From Anaerolineales bacterium (GTDB lineage: Bacteria > Chloroflexota > Anaerolineae > Anaerolineales > UBA6663), in assembly GCA_017999235.1 (NCBI GenBank), contig JAGOBN010000004.1, positions 1 through 30,386 of the forward strand: a stretch of DNA of 30,386 nt, in the 5' to 3' direction. Shown here one piece after another: positions 21,442 through 28,683 of the stretch. The number at the start of each line of letters is the position of its first letter. The stretch's first letter is position 1. A program made the translations under genes and the position numbers. Under the pieces are notes generated by a model, which had not been told where the DNA came from, made no database searches, and saw nothing but the letters and a program-made list of their open reading frames with translations.

Positions 21442-22986
21442 ATGAACTTTCCTTTCCTGTCTGTCATCACCTTCATGCCCCTGGTGGCGGCGCTGGTTAT
21501 TTTGCTGCTGCCGGCCGACCGGAAGAGCGAAACGCGCGCCATTGCTTTGGCGACGGCCGCCTTCAATACCCTGCTGGCCGGCTACCTGTACTTTGCCTAT
21601 GACGTGGCCGCCGGCGGCTACCAGTTCGTGGAGCATTGGGAGTGGGTGCCGCAGTTGGGCATCACCTACCACTTGGGCGTGGATGGTTTCAGCCTGCCGA
21701 TGCTGCTGCTCACGTCCTTCGTGCTGCTCACCGGGGTGATGATCTCTTGGCGCATTGAAGACCGCGTCCGCGAGTTCATGGCCTTCTTCTTGATCTTGTC
21801 GGTGGGCGTGTTTGGCGTCTTCGCGGCGCTAGACCTGTTCTTGTTCTTCTTCCTGCTGGAAATCGCCGTCTTCCCCAAGTTCCTGATGATCGTCATGTGG
21901 GGCTGGCCCAAGACGCGCGAGTACGGCGGCATGAAGCTGACGCTCTATCTGTTCATCGCCTCCATTGTCGCCCTGCTGGGCGTGCTGGCGATGTATGTCC
22001 AGGCCGGGGCGCAGTCGTTTGACCTGCTGGCCCTGGCGCAGGCCAGCTTCCCGGTGGATTTCCAGCGCATCTGGTTCCCGGTGGTGTTCTTTGGCTTCTG
22101 CATCATGGGCGCCATCTTCCCCTTCCACTCCTGGGCGCCGGACGGCCACGTGGCCGCGCCCACGGCCATCTCAATGATGCTGGCCGGCGTGGAGATGAAG
22201 ATCGGCATGTACGCGGCGCTGCGGCTGGGCATCGCGCTGATGCCGGAGGGCGCCAAGTTCTGGGCTCCCGTCATCGTGCTCTTTGGCCTGGTGAACGTGG
22301 TGTACGCCGCTTACATTGCGCTGATCCAGACCGACTTCAAATACATCATCGGCTTTTCATCCGTCTCGCACATGGGCCTGGTGATGATCGGCTTCGCCAC
22401 GCTCTCCCGCGAAGGTCTGATCGGCGCCAGCCTGCAGATGTTCTCGCACGGGGTGATGACGGCCCTCTTCTTCTCCGTGGTCGGCATGGTGTATGACCGC
22501 GCCCACACCCGCATGATCCCGGAACTGGGCGGTCTGGCCAAGAAGATGCCCTGGGCCGCCATCGGGTTTATGATCGGCGGGTTTACCTCCATGGGCATGC
22601 CCGGATTTTCCGGGTTCGTGGCCGAGATCCCCATCTACATGGGCATTTGGAAGGGCCAGTCGCAGGCCCTGGACGGGATGCCGGCCTGGTTCGCCAATCT
22701 GGCCGGCCAAGCCTGGTTCTTCCCGCTGATCGCCGTCATCTCGGTGGTCTCCATCGTGCTGACCGCCGCGTATATTTTGCTGGCCGTGCAGCGCGTCTTC
22801 TTCGGGCAGCTGCCCGCGCATTTTGACCACGGCGAACACGCCGTGGGGGATGTGGCGGTGCTGGATAAGGTGGCCGTGGCGCTGCTGTGCGGGGTGATGA
22901 TCCTGGTCGGCGTTTATCCGGCCATCATCGCTCCGTTGGCCACCGCCGGCGTCGCGCCGGTCCTGCAGCTGCTGGGTGTGCAGTAA
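21442..22986 (+). CDS. nuoM: NADH-quinone oxidoreductase subunit M, copy 2, with altered TM5/TM7 charges
   Basis: This 514-residue paralogue of copy 1 has the same fold and length but is clearly divergent. TM5 Glu is kept (E140 in FLLEIAVFPKFLM), as are TM8 Lys (K253 in GVEMKIGMY) and TM12 Glu (E395 in GFVAEIPIY). The essential TM7 Lys is replaced by M222 (FCIMGAIFPFHSW aligns with FALKVPVWPLHTW of copy 1). In TM5, position 146 is Lys where copy 1 has Met150, six residues after the Glu. A loop near 458-470 is His-rich. The intact reading frame and fully conserved framework argue for a working subunit. The longer frame from 21262 overlaps copy 1 and is rejected; ATG 21442 is used. It probably adds a fourth antiporter-like unit. 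Confidence 0.93.
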   Translation: MNFPFLSVITFMPLVAALVILLLPADRKSETRAIALATAAFNTLLAGYLYFAYDVAAGGYQFVEHWEWVPQLGITYHLGVDGFSLPMLLLTSFVLLTGVMISWRIEDRVREFMAFFLILSVGVFGVFAALDLFLFFFLLEIAVFPKFLMIVMWGWPKTREYGGMKLTLYLFIASIVALLGVLAMYVQAGAQSFDLLALAQASFPVDFQRIWFPVVFFGFCIMGAIFPFHSWAPDGHVAAPTAISMMLAGVEMKIGMYAALRLGIALMPEGAKFWAPVIVLFGLVNVVYAAYIALIQTDFKYIIGFSSVSHMGLVMIGFATLSREGLIGASLQMFSHGVMTALFFSVVGMVYDRAHTRMIPELGGLAKKMPWAAIGFMIGGFTSMGMPGFSGFVAEIPIYMGIWKGQSQALDGMPAWFANLAGQAWFFPLIAVISVVSIVLTAAYILLAVQRVFFGQLPAHFDHGEHAVGDVAVLDKVAVALLCGVMILVGVYPAIIAPLATAGVAPVLQLLGVQ

Positions 22987-23007
22987 GGGCGCGCCGCTGC
23001 GCGCCCT
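22986..23007. repeat. Perfect hairpin in the nuoM2-nuoN gap
   Basis: AGGGCGCGC and GCGCGCCCT (9-bp arms, loop CGCT) begin on the last base of the nuoM2 stop codon. No T-run follows. Confidence 0.65.
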
Positions 23008-23023
23008 GTCTATGGAATGACCT

Positions 23024-24493
23024 ATGACGATTGAACCTTTTGCCCCCGCGCAACTTCTGGCCGTCCTGCCCGAGCTTTTGCTGATCGTGCTGGCCGGGGT
23101 GATCATCGCCGTCGACCTGGCCCTGCCGGCGGAGCGCAAGCGCGAAGTGGGCTTGTACGCGGCAATTGGCTTTGGCCTGGTGCTGAGCGTGGCCCTGCTG
23201 GTGACCCTGCCCACCGTCAACGGGCAGATGATCTTCGGCGGGATGCTGCGCAACGACCTGACGGCCTTCATCTTCCGGATGCTGTTCCTGTTCGCCGGCG
23301 CTCTGACGGCGCTGATCTCGGTGGACGCGCCCACCCTGGGCCGGGCCGGCGAGTATTACGTGATCTTGATCGCGGCGGTGTTGGGCATGGGGTTGATGGC
23401 GGCTTCGGCCGACCTGATCATGCTCTATCTGGCCATCGAGCTGACTTCGATCGGCCTGTACGCGCTGGCCGGGTTCCTGCGCGAGAATGACAAGAGCTCG
23501 GAGGCCGGCCTGAAGTACTTCCTGTTCGGCGCTTTCACCTCGAGCATCATGCTCTACGGCTTCAGCCTGCTCTACGGCTTCACCGGTCAGACCAACTTGT
23601 ACACGCTGGCGGTGGCCCTGATCGGCGCGCCGCTGGAAGCGATGGTGCTGGCGCTGCTGCTGGTGCTGGTGGGCTTCGGGTTCAAGGTCTCGGCCGTGCC
23701 GTTTCACTTTTGGGCGCCGGATGTGTACGAGGGCGCGCCAACGCCTGTGACGGCCTTCCTGGCCGTGGCGTCCAAGGCGGCCGGCTTCGCGGTGCTGATC
23801 CGCGTGCTGATGGCGGTCTTCCCCGGCATCGCCGGGATCTGGACGATGCTGATCGCCGTCATTGCGGCGCTGACCATGACGCTCGGCAACGTGGTCGCCC
23901 TGACCCAGAAGAATATCAAGCGGCTGCTGGCCTATTCCTCCATCGCCCAGGCCGGCTATATGCTCATGGGTCTGGCGGCGGTTTCGCCCAACGGCCTGGC
24001 CGCCATCCTGTACTACTTGGGGATGTACGCGCTCACCAACCTGGCGGCCTTCGGCGTCATCATCCTGGTCTCGCGCATCACCGGCTCGGACGAGATCGCG
24101 GATTACGCCGGCCTGTCCCGCCGGTCACCCGGCCTGGCGCTGGCGCTGTTGGTGGCCTTCCTGTCGCTGGGCGGCATTCCGCCGCTGGCCGGCTTCTTCG
24201 GCAAGTTCTATCTCTTCACCGCGGTCATGCAGCAGTGGCAGGCCACCGGCAACGCCACCCTGCTGGCGCTGGTGATTGCGGGCGTGGTGAACGCCATTAT
24301 CGCTCTGTACTACTACTTGATCGTGCTCAAGGTGGTCTATCTCGGCACGCCCAAGGATGAGGCCGTGGTCTACCCGGTGTCCCGCCCGTATGTCTTTGCC
24401 CTGTGGGCTTGCGCGGCGGGCGTGATCTTCGTCGGGGCGGTGATTGGCCCCTGGGTGGGGATTGCCACCACCGCGGCCGGCGGCTTGTTCTAA
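23024..24493 (+). CDS. nuoN: NADH-quinone oxidoreductase subunit N
   Basis: This 489-residue antiporter-like subunit lies next to the proximal A/H/J/K part of complex I. The key residues are E139 in TM5 (YLAIELTSIGLYAL), K221 in TM7 (GFKVSAVPFHFWAPDVYEGA) and K251 in TM8 (VASKAAGF), matching E. coli NuoN E133, K217 and K247. About 14 membrane helices are seen. The ATG at 23024 lies 37 bases after nuoM2. It is the last nuo gene; the atp promoter follows, with no terminator visible in the 69-base gap, so read-through into the atp genes is possible. Confidence 0.96.
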   Translation: MTIEPFAPAQLLAVLPELLLIVLAGVIIAVDLALPAERKREVGLYAAIGFGLVLSVALLVTLPTVNGQMIFGGMLRNDLTAFIFRMLFLFAGALTALISVDAPTLGRAGEYYVILIAAVLGMGLMAASADLIMLYLAIELTSIGLYALAGFLRENDKSSEAGLKYFLFGAFTSSIMLYGFSLLYGFTGQTNLYTLAVALIGAPLEAMVLALLLVLVGFGFKVSAVPFHFWAPDVYEGAPTPVTAFLAVASKAAGFAVLIRVLMAVFPGIAGIWTMLIAVIAALTMTLGNVVALTQKNIKRLLAYSSIAQAGYMLMGLAAVSPNGLAAILYYLGMYALTNLAAFGVIILVSRITGSDEIADYAGLSRRSPGLALALLVAFLSLGGIPPLAGFFGKFYLFTAVMQQWQATGNATLLALVIAGVVNAIIALYYYLIVLKVVYLGTPKDEAVVYPVSRPYVFALWACAAGVIFVGAVIGPWVGIATTAAGGLF

Positions 24494-24523
24494 CGCAAAT
24501 CCGGCCAATACTATACACAAGCG

Positions 24524-24553
24524 TTGACTCGTTTTTAGTGGATGTGATAGACT
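24524..24553 (+). promoter_or_regulatory. Candidate promoter of the atp genes
   Basis: TTGACT (24524-24529), an 18-bp spacer and TAGACT (24548-24553) form a fair sigma-70 promoter. Transcription would begin near 24560, so the first gene (ATG 24563) would have almost no leader. Confidence 0.55.
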
Positions 24554-24562
24554 GCACAAGCG

Positions 24563-24859
24563 ATGAGCCAGGCTCCCCAGCCCTCCTCCGACCACTCCCG
24601 TTCTGAGTTTGTGATGGCGGTGGTCAGAGTCGTGGGGTTGGGCGGTTTTGTGATGCTGGGCGTTGTCTTGGCGACGCTGTTTGTGGGGCTGGCCGCCGAT
24701 CGCTTTTTGGGCACCCGTCCGCTTTTTACAATTGGTTTTTTGGTGCTGAGCGCGCCGCTCAGTATTTTTTTGATGTTTCAGATCGCGACGAAAGCGATCG
24801 CCAAAATCAAGCCTCTGAAGCAGACCCAGTCTGAGTCGCAAGGAGAGACCCGATCGTGA
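24563..24859 (+). CDS. AtpZ/AtpI-like small membrane protein of the ATP synthase operon
   Basis: This 98-residue protein has two membrane helices (about 15-43 and 52-77). It carries the GLAADRFLGTRPLFTIGFLV pattern seen in the short ATPase gene 1/AtpZ proteins that precede atpB in many bacteria. Relatives help assemble the c-ring or carry magnesium or calcium ions. The C-terminal tail is polar and basic. The promoter leaves it leaderless or nearly so. Its TGA overlaps the GTG start of atpB (GTGA), so the two are translationally coupled. The family assignment rests on position and the short motif. Confidence 0.75.
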   Translation: MSQAPQPSSDHSRSEFVMAVVRVVGLGGFVMLGVVLATLFVGLAADRFLGTRPLFTIGFLVLSAPLSIFLMFQIATKAIAKIKPLKQTQSESQGETRS

Positions 24860-25929
24860 CCACACACGCTGCTCCGCAACCCCGCTTTGGCTTCTGGCGC
24901 TGGGTTTGGCTGGCCCTGATGGTTTTGGGCGGCTACCTGGCCTTTGTCGCCGGCGGCATCTGGAAGCCCGTGCCGCCGGCCGTGATCCTGCCGGCCGAAG
25001 CGGCCTGGCCGGGGCTGTACCTGGCGCCGGGCCTGCCCTTCACCAACACCATGCTGTCGGCGCTCCTGGCCAGCCTGGTGTTCTTTGTGCCGATGATCCT
25101 GGCGGTCCAGGCCTTCACCCGCGGCGGCAAAGACGTCCCGTCCGGCTTCTACCAGGTCGTGGAGATGGCGGTGGAGTTCTTCTGGAACACCACCCAGAGC
25201 GCGGCCGGGAAATGGGCCAAGCGCATCTTCCCGTTCACGATGACGATCTTCCTGTACGTGCTGGCGGCCAACCTGTTCAAGATGCTGCCCATCCATGAAA
25301 CGATCGGCTATACCAAGCTGGCCCACGGCAACATCCAGGGCTATAAGACCGAAGTGATCGGCGGGATCCACCTGCTGGATGGCTCGCACCCGTATGACGC
25401 CGCCGCCCACGCCGAAGACGCCGCCCACAGCGAGGGCGAAGCCAAGGCGGAGTATTGGTTCAGTCCGGAGCCTTGCGAGAACTGCGAGATCGTACCGAGC
25501 ATCCGCGGCGCCGCCACCGACCTGAACTTCACCGCGTCGCTGGCCCTGGTGACGATGATCATGGTGCAGGTCTTCGGCGTCTGGTCCCTGGGGCTGGGCT
25601 ATTTCTCCAAGTTCTTCAACCTGCGCACCATCGTCAGCAAGCCGTTCTTTGGTCTGATGGACTTCCTGGTCGGCTTGTTGGAATTGATCTCGGAAATCGC
25701 CAAAGTGCTGTCGTTCTCGCTCCGGCTCTTTGGCGTGATCTTCGCCGGCACCCTGCTGCTGGCGATCTTAGGCACGATGACGGCCGTGTTCGTCCCCGGC
25801 CTGCTGGTCGGCCTGGAATTGTTCGTGGGCATCATCCAAGCCTACGTCTTCTCCACGCTGGCCCTGACGTTTATGAGCCAAGCGACCGTGTCCCACCACG
25901 GCGATGAGCACGCTGAAGAAGCACACTAA
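24856..25929 (+). CDS. atpB: F0F1 ATP synthase subunit a
   Basis: This 357-residue proton-channel subunit has the essential arginine R290 in SFSLRLFGVIFAG and the conserved Q328 in GIIQAYVFSTL. The motif differs from the usual RLFGN-xx-AGE in two places: V294 replaces Asn, and T299 replaces the glutamate equivalent to E. coli E219. E321 occupies the place of E. coli H245, so one carboxylate is kept at the half-channel. The protein is longer than the usual 240-290 residues because of an insert (about 155-215) rich in His, Glu and Ala and containing a CENC pair (C207/C210), and a His-rich tail. The GTG at 24856 follows AGGAGAG (24841-24847) and overlaps the previous stop. Confidence 0.94.
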   Translation: MTTHAAPQPRFGFWRWVWLALMVLGGYLAFVAGGIWKPVPPAVILPAEAAWPGLYLAPGLPFTNTMLSALLASLVFFVPMILAVQAFTRGGKDVPSGFYQVVEMAVEFFWNTTQSAAGKWAKRIFPFTMTIFLYVLAANLFKMLPIHETIGYTKLAHGNIQGYKTEVIGGIHLLDGSHPYDAAAHAEDAAHSEGEAKAEYWFSPEPCENCEIVPSIRGAATDLNFTASLALVTMIMVQVFGVWSLGLGYFSKFFNLRTIVSKPFFGLMDFLVGLLELISEIAKVLSFSLRLFGVIFAGTLLLAILGTMTAVFVPGLLVGLELFVGIIQAYVFSTLALTFMSQATVSHHGDEHAEEAH

Positions 25930-25965
25930 TACCGCATCACAGTTTCCCCTTGGAGGCACTCTATC

Positions 25966-26205
25966 ATGAATGATCCGGCTACCTTCTTGCAAGCCATGCG
26001 CTACATCGGCGCGGGCCTGGCGATCATCGGCGTGGCGGGCGCTGGCGCGGGCATTGGCATCGTCGTCGGCGGCGCCGTGCAGGCCATGGCGCGCAACCCC
26101 GACTACACCCCCACGATCCAGACCAACATGATCCTGGGCATCGCGTTCGCCGAAGCTGTGGCCATTTACGCCTTGGCCGTAGCCCTGATCATTCTGTTCG
26201 TCTAA
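25966..26205 (+). CDS. atpE: F0F1 ATP synthase subunit c
   Basis: This 79-residue hairpin protein forms the rotor ring. Helix 1 is rich in Gly/Ala (GVAGAGAGIGIVVGGAV), the loop is ARNPDY (42-47), and the ion-binding carboxylate is E63 in AFAEAVAIYALAV. The sodium-type partners (Gln in helix 1, Ser/Thr after the Glu) are missing, so a proton-driven ring is likely. GGAGG lies at good spacing before the ATG at 25966. It is co-transcribed with atpB and atpF. Confidence 0.96.
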   Translation: MNDPATFLQAMRYIGAGLAIIGVAGAGAGIGIVVGGAVQAMARNPDYTPTIQTNMILGIAFAEAVAIYALAVALIILFV

Positions 26206-26214
26206 GGAACGGCC

Positions 26215-26961
26215 ATGGAAGCATTAGCTAATCTGGGCATCAACCCGGGCTTCCTGCTGGTCTTCACGCTGTACTTCCTGCTGGTCGTCTTTGTGATGGC
26301 CCGCTGGGTGTACACGCCTGTGATCAACGCGCTGGAAGCCCGCAAACAGAAGATCGCGCAGGGTCTGGAAGACGCGCGCGTGGCCGCGGCGGCCCGCGCC
26401 AACGCCGAGGCCGAGGCCAAGAAGGTCATCGCCGAGGCGCAGGCGGAAGCCAACCGCCGTGTCTCCGAGGCCACCGAGCGCGCTGAGAAGGCCGCCGCGG
26501 ATGTCAAAGCCGCGGCCGAAACCGAGCGCGCCCGCATCCTGAAGGCGGCGGAGGACGATATCGTGGCCGAGCGCAACCGCGTGCTGGGCGACCTGCGCGG
26601 CCAGGTGGCGGCGTTGGCCATGTCCGCGGCCAACAAGTTGATCAAAGACACGCTGGACGAGCAGCGCCAGCGCGCCCTGATCAACGACTTCTTCAGCGGC
26701 GTCCAGGCCGGCCGGGTGGTGGTGCTGGAAGGCGAAAGCGTCGCCGGCACCGCGGCCGAGGTCACCAGCGCCCTGCCGCTGACGCCGGCCGAGCAGGACA
26801 CCGTCAAGCGCGACATCACATCCAAGATGGGCGCCACGGCGTCGGTCAGCTTCAAGGTGGACCCGAACATCCTGGGCGGCCTGATCATCCGCGTCGGCGA
26901 CAAGATCATCGACGGCTCGGTGGCCGGCCAGCTGGAAGGCCTGCGCCAGGCCGTGCGCTAA
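26215..26961 (+). CDS. atpF: ATP synthase subunit b fused to the C-terminal domain of subunit delta
   Basis: This protein has 248 residues, compared with about 160 for ordinary subunit b. Residues 10-30 form one membrane helix, and 31-163 form a long charged Ala-rich coiled coil, the peripheral stalk. From about 165 on the sequence changes to VVVLEGESVAG, then TSALPLTPAEQ, FKVDPNILGGLIIRVGDKII and DGSVAGQLEGLRQAV, the signature of the C-terminal domain of delta/OSCP. The N-terminal six-helix domain of delta, which binds the top of F1, is absent. So this is a b/delta-CTD fusion, not the full b-delta fusion known from mycobacteria. The start is 9 bases after atpE. A strong hairpin follows instead of atpA. 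Confidence 0.92.
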   Translation: MEALANLGINPGFLLVFTLYFLLVVFVMARWVYTPVINALEARKQKIAQGLEDARVAAAARANAEAEAKKVIAEAQAEANRRVSEATERAEKAAADVKAAAETERARILKAAEDDIVAERNRVLGDLRGQVAALAMSAANKLIKDTLDEQRQRALINDFFSGVQAGRVVVLEGESVAGTAAEVTSALPLTPAEQDTVKRDITSKMGATASVSFKVDPNILGGLIIRVGDKIIDGSVAGQLEGLRQAVR

Positions 26962-26983
26962 GCCGCGCTGCGCAGTCAACTCA

Positions 26984-27029
26984 ACGCCGGGTGCGGGGCC
27001 AACACGGCCGGCATCCGGCGTTTTATTTT
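26984..27029 (+). terminator. Intrinsic terminator after atpF
   Basis: ACGCCGG (26984-26990) pairs with CCGGCGT (27015-27021), with inner pairs TGC/GCA and GGCC/GGCC around an AACAC loop. TTTATTTT follows. It ends the energy cluster before the F1 genes that normally come next. Confidence 0.85.
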
Positions 27030-27054
27030 GCCCACCCCCATCTTCCTCAACGCC

Positions 27055-28674
27055 ATGCGCCTCTCTGAATTGCTCTCCGGCTTGCCGCTGGCCGTCACCC
27101 GGCTCGGGACGGCCGACCCGGACCTCACCCTGATTACGTCCGATTCGCGGCGCGTCATCCCGGGCGCGCTGTTTGTGGCCGCGCGCGGCGAGACCGTGGA
27201 CGGCCACCGCTTCATTCCGGAGGCGCTGGCCCGCGGCGCCGCCGCGTTGGTGGTGGAGGAACTCCCGGCCATGCCCGCCGCTGTCCCCGTGCTCCAGGTG
27301 CTCGATGCGCGGGAGGCTCTGGCCTGGCTGGCCGCGGCCTGGCACGGTTTCCCGGCCCGCCGGCTGGTGATGATCGGGGTGACGGGGACCGATGGCAAGA
27401 CGACGACCTCCACCCTGCTCCACAGCATCCTGACCGCCGCCGGCCTAAAAGCCGGCCTGATCTCCACGGTCGGCGCCGTCATCGGCCCGCAGACCCTGGA
27501 TACTGGCTTTCATGTCACCACCCCGGACGCGCCGGATCTGCAAGGCTACCTGGCGCAGATGACGGCGGCCGGCTTCACCCATTGCGTGCTCGAAGTCACC
27601 TCCCACGGCCTGCACCAGCACCGCGCCACCGCCGCCGAGTTCGACGTGGCGGTGGTGACCAACATCACGCACGAGCACCTCGATTACCACAAGTCTTACG
27701 CCAATTACCGCGCCGCCAAAGCCCGGCTCTTTACCAGTCTGGCCGGCGCCGCGCCCAAGCCCGGCTTGGCCAAGGCCGGCATCCTCAACGCCGACGACCA
27801 GTCGTTTGATTACCTGAGCGGCGTCTTCGCCGAGCGCCGGCTGAGCTACAGCCTGCGCGCCGGCGCCGATTTCACCGCCCGGCAGGTGGCCTTCCGGCCG
27901 GATGGCCTGCACTTCCAGGCGGCCGGGGCCGGCGTTGAATTCCCAGTGGCCAGCCCGCTGGTGGGCGCGTTCAACGTCTCCAACTGTTTGGCCGCCATCG
28001 CCGCCACGGTTGGCGCGCTCGGGATCGCGCCGGCGGCCGCCCAACGCGGGATCTCGGCCCTGGCCGGCGTGCCGGGGCGCATGGAGCGCCTGGACCTCGG
28101 ACAGTCCTTCACCGCCGTTGTGGATTTCGCCCACACCCCCAACGCCCTGCGCCGTGCGCTGGAGACCGCCCGCCAGATGCTGTCGCCGGGCGCGGCGAAC
28201 GCGGAGCGTTCGCTTAGCGCGGCGGCGAAGCCGCCGCGCTCCGCCGACGCCGCGCGTCGGCGCGTTATCGCCGTCTTTGGCTCCGCCGGTCTGCGGGATG
28301 TGGAAAAGCGCCGGCTGATGGCCGAGACCGCGGCCGAACTGGCCGACCTGACGGTGCTCACGGCCGAGGACCCGCGCACCGAGGCGCTGGAGGACATTTT
28401 GGAGATGATGGCCTTTGGCGCCCGGAACCGGGGCGGGGTGGAAGGCGTCTCTTTTTTCCGGGTGCCGGACCGCGGTGACGCCTTGCGCCTGGCCTGCCGG
28501 CTGGCCCAGCCCGGCGATATCGTCCTGGCGTGCGGCAAGGGTCACGAGCAGTCCATGTGCTTCGGCACGGTGGAGCACGCCTGGGATGACCGGACGGCCC
28601 TGCGCGCCGCGCTGGCCGAACTGCTGGGCCAGGCGGGGCCGGCCATGCCGCGCCTGCCCACCTCCCGCGGCTGA
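27055..28674 (+). CDS. murE: UDP-N-acetylmuramoyl-tripeptide synthetase (MurE ligase)
   Basis: This 539-residue cytoplasmic peptidoglycan enzyme adds the third stem-peptide residue to UDP-MurNAc-Ala-Glu. The N-terminal nucleotide-binding domain has ITSDSRRVIPGALF, the P-loop GVTGTDGKTTT includes K115, TNITHEHLDYH and SPLVGAFNVSN belong to the central domain, and VVDFAHTPNAL opens the C-terminal domain. The site that reads DNPR in meso-diaminopimelate enzymes is EDPR (438-441), so the amino acid added is uncertain (diaminopimelate, or a diamino acid such as ornithine). Residues about 381-403 are an extra Ala/Arg/Ser-rich insert encoded by three perfect hairpins. I chose ATG 27055 over an in-frame TTG at 27028 that lies in the terminator. 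Confidence 0.93.
   Translation: MRLSELLSGLPLAVTRLGTADPDLTLITSDSRRVIPGALFVAARGETVDGHRFIPEALARGAAALVVEELPAMPAAVPVLQVLDAREALAWLAAAWHGFPARRLVMIGVTGTDGKTTTSTLLHSILTAAGLKAGLISTVGAVIGPQTLDTGFHVTTPDAPDLQGYLAQMTAAGFTHCVLEVTSHGLHQHRATAAEFDVAVVTNITHEHLDYHKSYANYRAAKARLFTSLAGAAPKPGLAKAGILNADDQSFDYLSGVFAERRLSYSLRAGADFTARQVAFRPDGLHFQAAGAGVEFPVASPLVGAFNVSNCLAAIAATVGALGIAPAAAQRGISALAGVPGRMERLDLGQSFTAVVDFAHTPNALRRALETARQMLSPGAANAERSLSAAAKPPRSADAARRRVIAVFGSAGLRDVEKRRLMAETAAELADLTVLTAEDPRTEALEDILEMMAFGARNRGGVEGVSFFRVPDRGDALRLACRLAQPGDIVLACGKGHEQSMCFGTVEHAWDDRTALRAALAELLGQAGPAMPRLPTSRG
28195..28262 (+). repeat. Three consecutive perfect hairpins inserted in frame in murE
   Basis: Three palindromes, each with a 3-base loop, stand almost end to end. 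GCGAACGC/GCGTTCGC has 8-bp arms (28195-28213), AGCGCGGCGGC/GCCGCCGCGCT has 11-bp arms (28216-28240), and CGCCGACGC/GCGTCGGCG has 9-bp arms (28242-28262). They encode an insert in a surface region of MurE where E. coli MurE has only a few residues. Confidence 0.85.
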
Positions 28675-28683
28675 AGCCGCGTC

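Noticed and set aside
19880..22986. NuoM2 as a recent duplication or a frameshifted copy of NuoM1
   Set aside because: The two proteins differ along their whole length and both frames are intact, so it is an old, maintained paralogue.
15439..24493. Reading the NuoL/M/N series as an Mrp-type sodium antiporter
   Set aside because: NuoA, NuoH and NuoJ with their signature loops are present, and the small Mrp E/F/G subunits are absent.
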